From the NCBI GenBank assembly GCA_905233725.1, contig CAJOEM010000009.1, positions 1 to 64,000 on the forward strand: a stretch of 64,000 bases of DNA. The letters run 5' to 3'. Numbering within the stretch: position 1 is the first letter of the stretch; every line of letters starts with the position of its first letter. Position numbers and translations under genes: made by a program. Shown here piece by piece: positions 17,032 to 26,588 of this stretch. The notes beneath the pieces were generated by a model. It saw only the letters and a program-made list of their open reading frames with translations. It did no database searches and was not told where the DNA came from. This DNA is from an uncultured Synergistales bacterium (lineage in GTDB: Bacteria > Synergistota > Synergistia > Synergistales > Aminobacteriaceae).

Positions 17032-20000
17032 TTATGAGTTTTTCGCGAAAAATTTCACGGCTGATTCAAACATTTTCATGTCGTAAATTCCGCCGACGTT
17101 CCTGTATAAATTACTGGCGATTCGCTCAGCGTGTCCCATGCGTCCGAGAATGCGCCCATCTGGTGAAGTTACACACTCAATTCCCGCAATCGAACCGTTC
17201 GGGTTATACAGCTCGTCCATAGAAATTTCGCCGTCTAAATTCACGTACTGTGCAGCAACTTGTGAGTTCGTGAAAAGTTCCCGCAGGATTTTTTCGCCGC
17301 ACTTGAAGCGTCCTTCACCGTGAGAAATCGCCACGGAGTAAATTTTCCCGAGTTCTGTCATTCGCAGCCAAGGTGAGTTATTCGCAATTATCTTCACACG
17401 CACAATTCTCGATTGATGCCGCGCAATCCGGTTAAACGTCAACGTAGCAGAATCTTCGCTTAATTCGTCCGGAGAAACAATTCGTCCATAAGGCAACAAA
17501 CCAGTTTTCACAAGTGCCTGAAAGCCGTTGCAAATTCCGCAGATTAATCCGCCGCGAGAATCCAGAAGATTTTTCACAGCCTCACGAATTACAGGACTAC
17601 GCAGGAATATCGCGATGAATTTCCCAGAACCGTCCGGCTCATCACCGTTTGAAAATCCTCCGGGCAAAATCATGGCTTGCGATTCATTCAGGCTTTGCGC
17701 AAATTTTTCCACAGAAATTTTCATAGCGTCAGGTGTCAGAGTCCTTACAACGAAAATTTCAGCTTCTCCACCAGAATTTTCTACAGCGCGCGCAGTCTCG
17801 TATTCACAGTTTGTGCCGTTGAAAACCGGAATCAAAAATCTCGGCTTCGTATTGTGAATCGCAATTTTCGGCATTGCATTTGTATTCGTGTTCGTGTTCG
17901 CAATTACTGGAATCGTGATTGAATTTTCGGCGGGAGCTTTCACTGGGAAAATTTTTTCGAGAACGCTGTCGTAAACACGCGACAAATCTTCAAGCTTCAC
18001 ACGCTCATTCGCAAAAACAATCTCCGGCTCAGAAATTACGCGCCCAATTTCAACGCCCAATTCAAGAGCAGGATCGCTCAACTCAAGAACAAATTCTCCA
18101 CGACGATTGCCGAATAAATCCAGATTACTATCACAACTGAAGCTGAATCCGAGATTATTTCCCAGACACATCTTGAAGATCATCGCTGCAATTCCTCCGA
18201 AACACGGAGTCGCTGCTGAAATAACTTTCCCTGAGTGAATCAGCTCTTGAACTTGCGACAGAATTTCACGCATAGAATCTTTCTCGGGCAGTTCCGGATT
18301 TTCTCGCGAATATTTCGGACTTAGCAAGACAATTTTCGAACCGGAATTTTTGAACTCGGGCGAAATTATTTTCCCGGCATCTCCCAACGAAACTGCAAAC
18401 GAAATCAACGTCGGCGGCACGTCAAGAATTTTCCCGTCGTAAGTCTTGAAAGTTCCGCTCATGGAATCTTTTCCGCCAATCGCAGCAACTTCGAAATCCA
18501 ACTGTGCCTGAAATGCCCCGAGCAATGCAGAAAACGGCAATCCCCAACGATCAGGATCATTCTCAGGTTTTCCGAAATATTCCTGGAACGTAAGCCAGCA
18601 TTTTCGCAAATCCGCACCAGTTGCAGCAAGTTTCGCCAGAGATTCTACAACAGCCAGATACGCTCCGTTAAACGGTGAAAGCTCAGAAATATACGGATCG
18701 AATCCCCACGACATAACTGAGCATATATTATGATCGCGATTTAGGACAGGAATTTTCGCAGCCATAGCTTGTGACGGTGTAAGCTGCAATTTTCCTCCGA
18801 ACGGCATGAGAACGCTGCCAGCTCCGACAGTCGAGTCAAATCTCTCACATAATCCGCGCTTTGAAGCAACGTTCAAATCAGAAAGAACTCTGCGCAAATT
18901 CTCAGCAAATGATTCATGATTCGCAATTTCTGGCTTATGTTTTCCCGAGAAATTTTTCACGCTGACGTTTACGTGACGTTTCGCACCGTTGGAATTTATG
19001 AACTCACGCGACAAATTCACAATCTCAATTCCGCGCCAGAACATCTTCATTCGTCCTGAATCATTCACACGCGCAATCACACTCGCCTGAACATCTTCGG
19101 ATTCGGCAATATTTTTCACAGCTTCGAGATTTTCCGGAGCAATTACTATAGCCATGCGTTCCTGAGATTCGCTCACAGCAATTTCAGTGCCATCAAGTCC
19201 TGCGTATTTCAACGGCACAGAATCCAGATTAATTTCCAATCCGTCCGCAAGTTCTCCGACAGCTACACTCACACCGCCCGCGCCGAAATCGTTGCATTTT
19301 TTCACAAGCTGCGTGAAATTCGCATTCCTGAATAATCTCTGTAATTTTCGTTCTTCGGGAGCATTTCCCTTTTGAACTTCCGCGCCGCAAGTTTCGATTG
19401 AGCTGGACGTGTGTGAAACTGATGAGCCTGTCGCACCACCTATGCCATCACGACCAGTTTTGCCTCCGAGTAAAAGAATCAAGTCTCCGGATTTTGGCTT
19501 TTCTCGAATCACGTTTTTCTCGGGAGCTGCTGCGATAACTGCACCGACTTCGAGGCGTTTTGCTGCGTAACCTTCGTGATAAATTTCGTCAACTAATCCG
19601 GTTGGGATTCCGATCTGATTTCCGTATGAACTGTAGCCTGCTGCTGCTTTAGTCGTGATAGATTTCTGCGACAATTTCCCGGGCATTGGCTTTTCGTAGG
19701 GATTTGCTGCACCGGTGATACGCATTGCCTGATACACATACGCGCGACCAGATAACGGATCACGAATCGCTCCTCCGATACAAGTTGCTGCACCACCGAA
19801 CGGTTCGATTTCTGTTGGGTGATTGTGAGTCTCGTTTTTGAACAACAGCAGCCAAGGCTCGTCATGAATTTTGATTCGTACGGTACAGGCGTTATTTTCT
19901 TCGCTATCGACCAGATCCGGCAGTAAATTTTTCTTGCGCAGATATTTCGCTGCAATCGTTGCGATTTCCATTAACGTAACGGGTTTTTCGGATTCTTGTT

Positions 20001-20781
20001 CTTGTTCTTGTTTAAGTTCGCGTTTGACTTCCAGATAATTTTCGAACGAGGCTTTCACGCTTGAATCCAGAATTTCTGCGTGATCGATTTGCGTTAAGAA
20101 CGTCGTATGTCTGCAATGATCTGACCAGTACGTGTCGAGAACTTTTATCTCGGTCATAGTTGGCTCACGAGATTCTCCCCTGAAAAATTCGCGGCAACAT
20201 TTCAGGTCTTCGAGATTCATTGCTAGTCCGCGTTCGTGCAAAAATTTCGCAAGTGCTTCGTCGTCGAAATTCCGGAAATTTGTGATTGTCTTGATATTCT
20301 CCGGGATTGGGTAATTCGTTTCGAGTGACGCGTAATTCTCCAGATTTGCTTCACGTGCTTCGACTGGATTGATTATAAATTTCCTGAACGCGTTTGTATC
20401 GAGATTCTTTCCGTAGAGCAGGTATATTTTCGCGGTCTTGATTACAGGTCTGAATCCGAATAATAATCCGGCGCATTGTTCGGCAGCATCGGCGCGTTGA
20501 TCGAATTGTCCGGGCAAAAATTCTACGGCAATGATCTCATCGTAATCATCGGGCAAATTTTCGCGCAAAATATCCGTGCATGGGTCTGCAAAAATTGCGA
20601 ATTTGCTCTTCTCCAGCATTTCAGAATCCAAGCCCTGAATGTCATAGCGATTCAAAATTCGTAATTTCTCCAGATTTTCGAGTCCGTGAATATTCCTGAG
20701 TTCCTGATAAAGTGAATCTGCTTCCAAAGTTTCGCCAAATCTGCGTTCGACGTAAATTCTTGATATTATTATGTTAAACAA
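17032..20781 (-). CDS. purL: phosphoribosylformylglycinamidine synthase, fused large form
   Basis: Converts FGAR, ATP and glutamine into FGAM in purine synthesis. The 1249-residue chain combines a PurS-like N-terminus, two PurM-like ATP-binding halves and a C-terminal glutaminase, the fused form common in clostridia. Seen: YWSDHCRHTTF near residue 220, GGAATCIGGAIRDPLSGRA, KCNDFGAGGVSVAVGELADG, and the glutaminase part from about residue 985 with FNGTNCEYETA, ILPGGFSNGDEP, the nucleophile Cys in GICNGFQAL and SHGEGRF. The start is uncertain: TTG at 20781 abuts a GGAG motif with no spacing, whereas ATA at 20772 lies 9 bases after GGAG and agrees better with where homologues begin. Confidence 0.95.
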   Translation of the reverse strand: MFNIIISRIYVERRFGETLEADSLYQELRNIHGLENLEKLRILNRYDIQGLDSEMLEKSKFAIFADPCTDILRENLPDDYDEIIAVEFLPGQFDQRADAAEQCAGLLFGFRPVIKTAKIYLLYGKNLDTNAFRKFIINPVEAREANLENYASLETNYPIPENIKTITNFRNFDDEALAKFLHERGLAMNLEDLKCCREFFRGESREPTMTEIKVLDTYWSDHCRHTTFLTQIDHAEILDSSVKASFENYLEVKRELKQEQEQESEKPVTLMEIATIAAKYLRKKNLLPDLVDSEENNACTVRIKIHDEPWLLLFKNETHNHPTEIEPFGGAATCIGGAIRDPLSGRAYVYQAMRITGAANPYEKPMPGKLSQKSITTKAAAGYSSYGNQIGIPTGLVDEIYHEGYAAKRLEVGAVIAAAPEKNVIREKPKSGDLILLLGGKTGRDGIGGATGSSVSHTSSSIETCGAEVQKGNAPEERKLQRLFRNANFTQLVKKCNDFGAGGVSVAVGELADGLEINLDSVPLKYAGLDGTEIAVSESQERMAIVIAPENLEAVKNIAESEDVQASVIARVNDSGRMKMFWRGIEIVNLSREFINSNGAKRHVNVSVKNFSGKHKPEIANHESFAENLRRVLSDLNVASKRGLCERFDSTVGAGSVLMPFGGKLQLTPSQAMAAKIPVLNRDHNICSVMSWGFDPYISELSPFNGAYLAVVESLAKLAATGADLRKCWLTFQEYFGKPENDPDRWGLPFSALLGAFQAQLDFEVAAIGGKDSMSGTFKTYDGKILDVPPTLISFAVSLGDAGKIISPEFKNSGSKIVLLSPKYSRENPELPEKDSMREILSQVQELIHSGKVISAATPCFGGIAAMIFKMCLGNNLGFSFSCDSNLDLFGNRRGEFVLELSDPALELGVEIGRVISEPEIVFANERVKLEDLSRVYDSVLEKIFPVKAPAENSITIPVIANTNTNTNAMPKIAIHNTKPRFLIPVFNGTNCEYETARAVENSGGEAEIFVVRTLTPDAMKISVEKFAQSLNESQAMILPGGFSNGDEPDGSGKFIAIFLRSPVIREAVKNLLDSRGGLICGICNGFQALVKTGLLPYGRIVSPDELSEDSATLTFNRIARHQSRIVRVKIIANNSPWLRMTELGKIYSVAISHGEGRFKCGEKILRELFTNSQVAAQYVNLDGEISMDELYNPNGSIAGIECVTSPDGRILGRMGHAERIASNLYRNVGGIYDMKMFESAVKFFAKNS

Positions 20782-20880
20782 CTCCGTTATCGAAAAATTT
20801 ACGCAAATTGTATAATAAAACGAAATTGCATTACAAATATTATTTGCAAGATATTATTCACAAGAGAAGGGAATGTTTTC

Positions 20881-23481
20881 ATGAAGTTGAATGGTCTATC
20901 AGAAAGTCAGGTTCAAGACAGTCGCGCAAAATTCGGAGCAAATACTCTGACACAAATTCCACCCGATCCACTCTGGAAAAAAATTCTCGAAGGGTTCACT
21001 GATCCGATGATAATAATCCTGATGGTCGCGCTTGTGATTCAGGTCGTGTTATTTTTCATGGGGCAGGCTGAATGGTTCGAACCAGTCGGAATATTAGTCG
21101 CAATTTTGATCGCAAACGGCGTCGCGTCAATCAGCGAGAATAAACAGGAGGGTAAAGCCTCAGCTCTCAAAGCCGAAGAAGAAGCTCGTGAGATGACAAA
21201 AGTGATTCGTGACGGAAATTTGCGAGAGATTCACGTTAGCGAAGTTGTTACTGGTGACGTGATATTTCTGCAAGCTGGCGACAAAATCCCTGCTGACGGT
21301 GTAATTATTCAGGGCGAATTAAAAGTCGATCAGGCTGCGTTGAACGGTGAGACTGAAGAAGCTGAGAAAATTACGCTTGAAAATGACTCGATTACGTTTG
21401 ACGTGAAAGATTTGCTGAATAAATACTACGTTTATCGCGGAACGGTCGTTTGCGGCGGAGAAGCTTACATGGAAGTCCGCGTTGTTGGCGACAAAACTTT
21501 GTTCGGGGAATTGGCTCTCGAAGTTCAGGAGGAAACCAGGGAAACTCCGTTGCAGGTGAAATTGCGAAAACTTGCCGGACAGATTTCTATGTTTGGCTAC
21601 GTTGGAGCTGCTGCGATAGTTGCGGGAATTTTGGCGCGAACGTTTTTGTCTGGGGATTTGCCGAACGGATTCTACGAGTGGCTTCGATTATTGATTGACG
21701 CGATCACAGTTGCAGTTACGATTATAGTCTGCGCAGTGCCTGAAGGTTTGCCGATGTTGACGTCGATTTTGCTTTCGTTCCAGAGTTTGCGAATGGCGAA
21801 GGACAACGTTTTGGTTCGCAAGATTAACGGTCTCGAAACTGCCGGAAGTCTGAGTATATTATTCAGCGACAAAACCGGAACAATCACAGAAGGCAGATTA
21901 TCAGTTACGGAAATTGCGTCTGGAAATTTGAGGACGTTCGATGATTTGCAGAATATCCCGGAGAAATTGCGCGCGGATATTATCACGGGAACGGGCGTTA
22001 ATAACAGTTCTGCTCCTGGTGACGATGGCAGCGTAATCGGCGGAAACAGTACGGATCGTGCGTTGATGTCGTTCCTGATCAAGTCAAAAGTTTCGGATCA
22101 AGTTCAGGCTCAGAAATCTCAGGTTGTTGAATTTGGCGCGTTTGATTCCAGCAAGAAACGCTCACACGTAATCATGAATCAAAATGGCGAGAGAGTCACG
22201 TTCTTGAAAGGTGCTCCGGAGAGATTGATCGCTGAATGTGATTCGTATTGTGACGAGAACGGAAATATTTGCGATTTCACAGAAGCCGGGAAAAATTCTC
22301 TGGCTGAGTACATGAATAATCAGGCTGCAAGATCAATGAGATTACTTGCTGTTGCGAAAAGTTCCGGGGAGAAAACTGCGCTAGTTTGCGTTCTGAGTAT
22401 TCGCGATAATGTCCGCAAAGAAGCCGTTGATGCGATTCAAGAAGTTCGTGACGCGTCGATTCAGGTTGTTATGGTCACGGGCGACAGGAAAGAAACTGCT
22501 GTTGCTATTGCGAAAGAAGCTGGATTGATTTCGAGAGCCGAAGATGTTGCGATGACTTCGAGCGAGATGGCTGAGAAAACCGATGACGAGTTGAAGAAGA
22601 TTTTGCCGAATTTGCGAGTGATTGCGCGTGCATTGCCGACGGATAAGAGCAGACTCGTGAAGATTGCTCAGGAATTGAATCTCGTTGTCGGAATGACGGG
22701 TGACGGTGTGAATGACTCGCCCGCGTTGAAGAAAGCTGACGTTGGATTCGCGATGGGTTCGGGCACAGAAGTTGCGAAAGAAGCCGGAGATATTACGATT
22801 TTGGACGATAATTTCTCGTCGATTGCAAAAGCGATTTTGTACGGACGCACGATGTTCAAGAGCATTCGCAAGTTCCTGATATTCCAGTTGACGGTGAATG
22901 TTGCGGCGGTCTTGATATGTTTCCTGGCTCCGATGTTAGGCGAGAATGTTGTATTGACGGTCATACAGTTGTTGCTGATAAATCTTGCGATGGACACGTT
23001 GGCGGCGATTGCGTTCGGAAGTGAGCCTGCGTTGAAAGAATACATGCGCGACAAGCCAGTTCCCAGAGACGAGAGCATAGTTACGCGTCCGATGTTGCTG
23101 GAAATTCTGATCAGTGCGGCTTATATTACGTTCGTGTGTTTAGCGATATTATTCCTGCCGTGCGTTCGGAATTTGTTCGGAGAAGTTGACGTAACGTATC
23201 TGAAATCTGCATTATTCGCGACGTTCATGATGTCGATAACTTTCAACGGATTGAATGCCAGGACAGAACATGTGAATCCGTTCGAGGGAATTTTCCGGAA
23301 CTGGAATTTCATAATCGTTATGTGTGCAATATTGTTGATGCAGTATTTATTCGTGACGTTTGGCGGCGAAGTTCTGAGTGTGGCGGCATTGAGCGCGAGT
23401 TCGTGGTTGACATGTGCGGTTCTTGCGTTTGTGGTTGTACCAATAGATATAGTGCGTAAGATTTTGCGGAAAAATTTCTAA
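20881..23481 (+). CDS. calcium-translocating P-type ATPase, PMCA-like
   Basis: 866-residue P-type ATPase that exports Ca2+ using ATP. The phosphorylated Asp is in SDKTGTITEG (residues about 329-338), the TM4 ion-binding motif is CAVPEGLP (284-291), the actuator loop carries LNGETEEAEK near 155, and the hinge is TGDGVNDSPALKKADVGFAMG near 605. VPEGLP in TM4 points to the plasma-membrane Ca2+-ATPase group rather than SERCA. Ten TM segments are expected, with no long N-terminal metal-binding extension. It is divergent from purL and is followed after 177 bases by terD and terA, themselves linked to calcium binding. A TATAAT at 20811-20816 may be its -10 box. Confidence 0.94.
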   Translation: MKLNGLSESQVQDSRAKFGANTLTQIPPDPLWKKILEGFTDPMIIILMVALVIQVVLFFMGQAEWFEPVGILVAILIANGVASISENKQEGKASALKAEEEAREMTKVIRDGNLREIHVSEVVTGDVIFLQAGDKIPADGVIIQGELKVDQAALNGETEEAEKITLENDSITFDVKDLLNKYYVYRGTVVCGGEAYMEVRVVGDKTLFGELALEVQEETRETPLQVKLRKLAGQISMFGYVGAAAIVAGILARTFLSGDLPNGFYEWLRLLIDAITVAVTIIVCAVPEGLPMLTSILLSFQSLRMAKDNVLVRKINGLETAGSLSILFSDKTGTITEGRLSVTEIASGNLRTFDDLQNIPEKLRADIITGTGVNNSSAPGDDGSVIGGNSTDRALMSFLIKSKVSDQVQAQKSQVVEFGAFDSSKKRSHVIMNQNGERVTFLKGAPERLIAECDSYCDENGNICDFTEAGKNSLAEYMNNQAARSMRLLAVAKSSGEKTALVCVLSIRDNVRKEAVDAIQEVRDASIQVVMVTGDRKETAVAIAKEAGLISRAEDVAMTSSEMAEKTDDELKKILPNLRVIARALPTDKSRLVKIAQELNLVVGMTGDGVNDSPALKKADVGFAMGSGTEVAKEAGDITILDDNFSSIAKAILYGRTMFKSIRKFLIFQLTVNVAAVLICFLAPMLGENVVLTVIQLLLINLAMDTLAAIAFGSEPALKEYMRDKPVPRDESIVTRPMLLEILISAAYITFVCLAILFLPCVRNLFGEVDVTYLKSALFATFMMSITFNGLNARTEHVNPFEGIFRNWNFIIVMCAILLMQYLFVTFGGEVLSVAALSASSWLTCAVLAFVVVPIDIVRKILRKNF

Positions 23482-23536
23482 ACCGTGTATTTCTTCTAAA
23501 ATGGTAAACTTCGTTCTATTTTATAACTAAAATGGC

Positions 23537-23565
23537 TTGAAATCAAAAACGAAGTCTGATATAAG
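23537..23565 (+). promoter_or_regulatory. promoter of terD-terA
   Basis: TTGAAA (23537-23542) and TATAAG (23560-23565) with a 17-base spacer, each one base from consensus. It gives a leader of about 85 bases before terD containing a small TTACCG/CGGTAA hairpin (23580-23609). The Ter genes can therefore be expressed apart from the ATPase. Confidence 0.6.
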
Positions 23566-23658
23566 TATAAAAAACAATTTTACCGAACGGTCGTTATTTT
23601 TCCCGGTAATTTTATTTCTCAAAGTGCGTGGATTGAAATTAAACAGGAGTGATAAATT

Positions 23659-24243
23659 ATGGCAGTAAATCTTGACAAAGGGCAGCGAGTTGATTTAACA
23701 AAGGGCAATCCCAAGCTCACAAAAATCATGGTAGGTCTTGGCTGGGATACGAAGAAATATGACGGTGGAGCTGATTTTGATCTTGATGCGTGTGCGTTTT
23801 TGTTGGATGCGAATGACAAAGTTCGTGACGATTACGATTTCGTTTTCTACAACAATTTGACGCACAGTTCCGGAGCAGTTCAGCACATGGGCGATAATTT
23901 AACGGGTGCGGACGGTGAAGCAGAAGACGATGAGCAAATTCAGGTTGATTTGACAAAGATTCCGGCTAATATCGAGAAAGTCGCATTCACAGTTACGATT
24001 CATGAAGCAGATGAACGCAAGCAGAATTTCGGGCAAGTTTCGAACGCGTATATTCGAGTTGTGGATTTGAGTTCGAATCAGGAAGTTATTCGATACGATT
24101 TGGGCGAGGATTTTTCACTTGAGACGGCCGTAGTAGTCGGGGAAATTTACCGGAAATCCGGCGAATGGAAGTTCAACGCGATCGGCTCAGGCTTCAACGG
24201 AGGATTGCGCGCGCTGTGCCAGAATTTTGGGGTTGAAGTCTAG
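23659..24243 (+). CDS. terD: TerD family calcium-binding stress protein
   Basis: 194-residue single TerD domain. The conserved start [19 protein letters not shown] and the calcium-binding run of acidic residues [20 protein letters not shown] (about residues 36-55) are intact, as are [21 protein letters not shown] and the C-terminal [15 protein letters not shown]. TerD proteins bind Ca2+ tightly and take part in tellurite, phage and envelope stress responses, though the biochemical activity is unknown. It has an ATG start with AGGAG about ten bases upstream. terA follows after two bases; terB, terC and terZ are not seen nearby. Confidence 0.95.
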   Translation: MAVNLDKGQRVDLTKGNPKLTKIMVGLGWDTKKYDGGADFDLDACAFLLDANDKVRDDYDFVFYNNLTHSSGAVQHMGDNLTGADGEAEDDEQIQVDLTKIPANIEKVAFTVTIHEADERKQNFGQVSNAYIRVVDLSSNQEVIRYDLGEDFSLETAVVVGEIYRKSGEWKFNAIGSGFNGGLRALCQNFGVEV

Positions 24244-24245
24244 CG

Positions 24246-25340
24246 ATGTCGGCTCAATTTCAGATTCAATTTCAAAAGGGACAACGTGACAAACTTGGGA
24301 AATATCTTGACGTAACGCGTGAATTTGATGTCGAAATGCTCACGGATTCAAGTTCCGGGAATTTTTCTTGCGAGAATTTTTGTCTAGGAATTGCTGAGAA
24401 TGATTCCAAAGCGCGGAATGTCGCAGAAATTTCTAAATCCGGCTTCAGGCTAAATCTCAAGAATTGCGCGGATATTTTCAAGATCGTTTTTGCAGTCGAG
24501 ACTCAATCCGGCATCATGGGCGAGATTAAAACTCATGTGCTGCGAATCTCTCAGGGCGGGAAAATTTGCTTGAGTGTGGATTTGACTGGGGCAGATTTTT
24601 CTTCGGAGCGAGCGATTATCTCGGGCGAAATCTACAGGAAGAATCTTAGTGACGAGTGGCGAATTGCTTGTGTAGCGTCAGGCTTCAATGATGGCGTGTC
24701 AGGCTTGATGAAATTTTACGGGCTGACTGAGCTGCCGGAACCTCCGATTAAGAATCCCGAGGGTGTTGTGAATCTGCAAAAGGGCGAGAAACTCACGATT
24801 GCGATTAACCCGAAGATTACGAATGAAATCGTGATAAATCTGAGCTGGAATCGCGGCAAAAAATCGTTATTCAAATCTGCGATAGACTTGGACGTTGGCT
24901 GCCTGTACGAATTGCGAACCGGCTCACGGGGCTGCATTCAAGCGTTGGGTCGTGATTTGGGAAGTCTGGATTATCCGCCGTATATTGCTCTTGATGGCGA
25001 TGATCGTAGCGGAGGAAATCGTGCAGGTGAGACGCTGCGAATAAATTGCCTGAAGCTTCCCGAGATTAAGCGTGCGTTGATTTACGCGTTCATTTACGAA
25101 GGTGCTGCGAATTGGCAGGAAGTTGACGGGCTTGTGAAGTTGACGTGTGCTGAGAGTGGCGACGTTGTGATTCCGATCAGCGATTTTGACACGAAGCAGC
25201 GAATCTGTGCGCTTGAGATGTTCGAGCGAATTGATGCTAACACATTCAGCATTGAGAATCTCACGGAATTTTTCGACGGTCAAGAATCTATGGACAAGAA
25301 TTACGGCTGGGGATTGAACTGGCGACACGGGCGCAAATAA
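24246..25340 (+). CDS. terA: TerA-like tellurium resistance protein
   Basis: 364 residues in two parts. Residues 1-160 are a diverged TerD-type domain (ISGEIYRKN, IACVASGFNDGVSGL) that has lost most of the acidic calcium-binding residues. Residues 175-364 match the TerA C-terminal half: VNLQKGEKLTI, SAIDLDVGCLYELRTGSRGCIQALG (shown here only in part of its length), PPYIALDGDDRSG, FIYEGAANWQEVDG and the closing YGWGLNWRHGRK. It is almost certainly co-translated with terD. No separate operon partner follows, so this is a minimal two-gene Ter set. Confidence 0.88.
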   Translation: MSAQFQIQFQKGQRDKLGKYLDVTREFDVEMLTDSSSGNFSCENFCLGIAENDSKARNVAEISKSGFRLNLKNCADIFKIVFAVETQSGIMGEIKTHVLRISQGGKICLSVDLTGADFSSERAIISGEIYRKNLSDEWRIACVASGFNDGVSGLMKFYGLTELPEPPIKNPEGVVNLQKGEKLTIAINPKITNEIVINLSWNRGKKSLFKSAIDLDVGCLYELRTGSRGCIQALGRDLGSLDYPPYIALDGDDRSGGNRAGETLRINCLKLPEIKRALIYAFIYEGAANWQEVDGLVKLTCAESGDVVIPISDFDTKQRICALEMFERIDANTFSIENLTEFFDGQESMDKNYGWGLNWRHGRK

Positions 25341-25668
25341 TCGTGAATGAATTGCGAATGGATCATGAATGACAAGACTCTCGTTTCGGGAATTTGAGAT
25401 TGAATTTTCGGGACGGGGGTTTTTGCTGCGTAAAAATCAGCAATTACTGCAAAAATATTCTTCAGGATTTTTTGGCAAAATTCGCGATTTCGAATCAGAT
25501 TCGTTTTTTGCGAAAAACGTGCATTTTTTTCACGGGATAATCTCATGCAGCAGAATGTTTTTGTTGAGCAAAATCTGTAGCTGTAAATGTAGCTGTAAAA
25601 ATTACAAAATCTCCCGAAGAAATTTCCGTTCTGAAAAATCTTCGAGAGATTCTCACACGCATATTATA
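25341..25668. other. intergenic region between convergent terA and binding-protein gene
   Basis: 328 bases between convergent genes. The only structure I can support is the minus-strand terminator hairpin near its right end. A plus-strand open frame of about 100 codons crosses it, but it has no Shine-Dalgarno, an unlikely composition, and runs over the hairpin; I do not call it a gene. Confidence 0.6.
25608..25651 (-). terminator. terminator hairpin of the binding-protein gene
   Basis: Arms AATCTCTCGAAGA and TCTTCGGGAGATT (minus strand) pair over 13 positions with one G-U around an 18-base loop, 17 bases after the stop codon of the gene ending at 25669. A T-rich stretch follows but is interrupted by GTAA. 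Confidence 0.6.
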
Positions 25669-26547
25669 TCACCATGAGAAAAACATTTCCATGATGCTGC
25701 GATTAATATTCCAGTTTTGAGACGATTGCGTTTTCTTTAGAGCTTTCTTGACGTGAATGAATTTCTCCCATTCGTAATACGGCTCAGAAATTATTACTCC
25801 GTCTGGAATGTCCGCTTGAAACTCCGAAGTTTTATCGACCTCGTACCAGAACACAACATCGACACGTTTCGAAGCCAATGCCGCAGTCCTCGCAGCTGAG
25901 TCAATATTAACCAGCTTGACATTCTTGTGCAAAAATTTCGCAACTTCAGCCAGAACAGCCGTGTTAAATCCTGCGGGAGTTCCGTCGGGAGCAATGTAAT
26001 CAATCGGTGGCAAATCTCCGGTAACAGCAATTCGAATTGTCTCAGCATTTTCGAAATTCGCAAACTTGACTGGTTCAGGTTCTTTCGCGCCCGATGATGA
26101 AATATACATGCCTTCGATTGCTGGCAGCGTCCAGGATTCGCGCAATTCTTTCAAAGCTGTGTTGAACTCGTCACGAAGCTTACTGCTGTCCTCACGAAAT
26201 CCGAAAGACAATCCCATGCCTTTGGAGCGCAAAACTAGAACTGATTCGCAATCGCTGTTTTGATTCAGAACGTATTGAGCCGTCGGTTCGGGCAAGACCA
26301 TCTGGTTAATCTCGCCTGCATTCATAGCCATCTGCATTGCCGTGAGATTATCGTAAAATTTCACGATTACGCTCAAATCTTCGTTGCGTGGTGCGAAAGT
26401 TTTCTGCCAAGTTTCGGCGAATTGTTCTTCGGTTGTGTTGAGTTTTGTGATCATTCCGAATTTGATAACCTGTCTGGTCATTGCTCTTGCTCCGGAAAAT
26501 CCTGCAAAGATCGCCAGCAAAATTAACGCGCAAAAAATTTTTCTCAC
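25669..26547 (-). CDS. periplasmic amino-acid-type solute-binding protein
   Basis: 292 residues with a clear signal peptide (residues 1-22, ending SGARA). The C-terminal half (from about 165: IRIAVTGDLPPIDYI, DGTPAGFNTAVLAEVAKFL, SKRVDVVFWYEV) is a typical bacterial extracellular binding domain of the amino-acid ABC family. The N-terminal half (IKFGMITKLNTTEEQFAE to LNQNSDCESVLVLRSKGM) resembles a second, incomplete copy. No permease or ATPase is adjacent, so it may serve a distant transporter or act as a sensor. GTG start with GGGGGT upstream; hemB lies just upstream on the same strand. Confidence 0.8.
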   Translation of the reverse strand: MRKIFCALILLAIFAGFSGARAMTRQVIKFGMITKLNTTEEQFAETWQKTFAPRNEDLSVIVKFYDNLTAMQMAMNAGEINQMVLPEPTAQYVLNQNSDCESVLVLRSKGMGLSFGFREDSSKLRDEFNTALKELRESWTLPAIEGMYISSSGAKEPEPVKFANFENAETIRIAVTGDLPPIDYIAPDGTPAGFNTAVLAEVAKFLHKNVKLVNIDSAARTAALASKRVDVVFWYEVDKTSEFQADIPDGVIISEPYYEWEKFIHVKKALKKTQSSQNWNINRSIMEMFFSW

Positions 26548-26588
26548 GAGATATACCCCCTAAAACTAAAAATTTCCAAATCTAAATT

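Noticed and set aside
23624-23639. GTGCGTGGATTGAAAT resembles the end of type I-C CRISPR repeats
   Set aside because: Only a single copy is present with no spacer pattern, and it forms the leader just before terD; chance match is likely.
25369-25677. Plus-strand open frame of 102 codons
   Set aside because: No Shine-Dalgarno, odd composition, and it crosses the terminator hairpin of the opposite gene.
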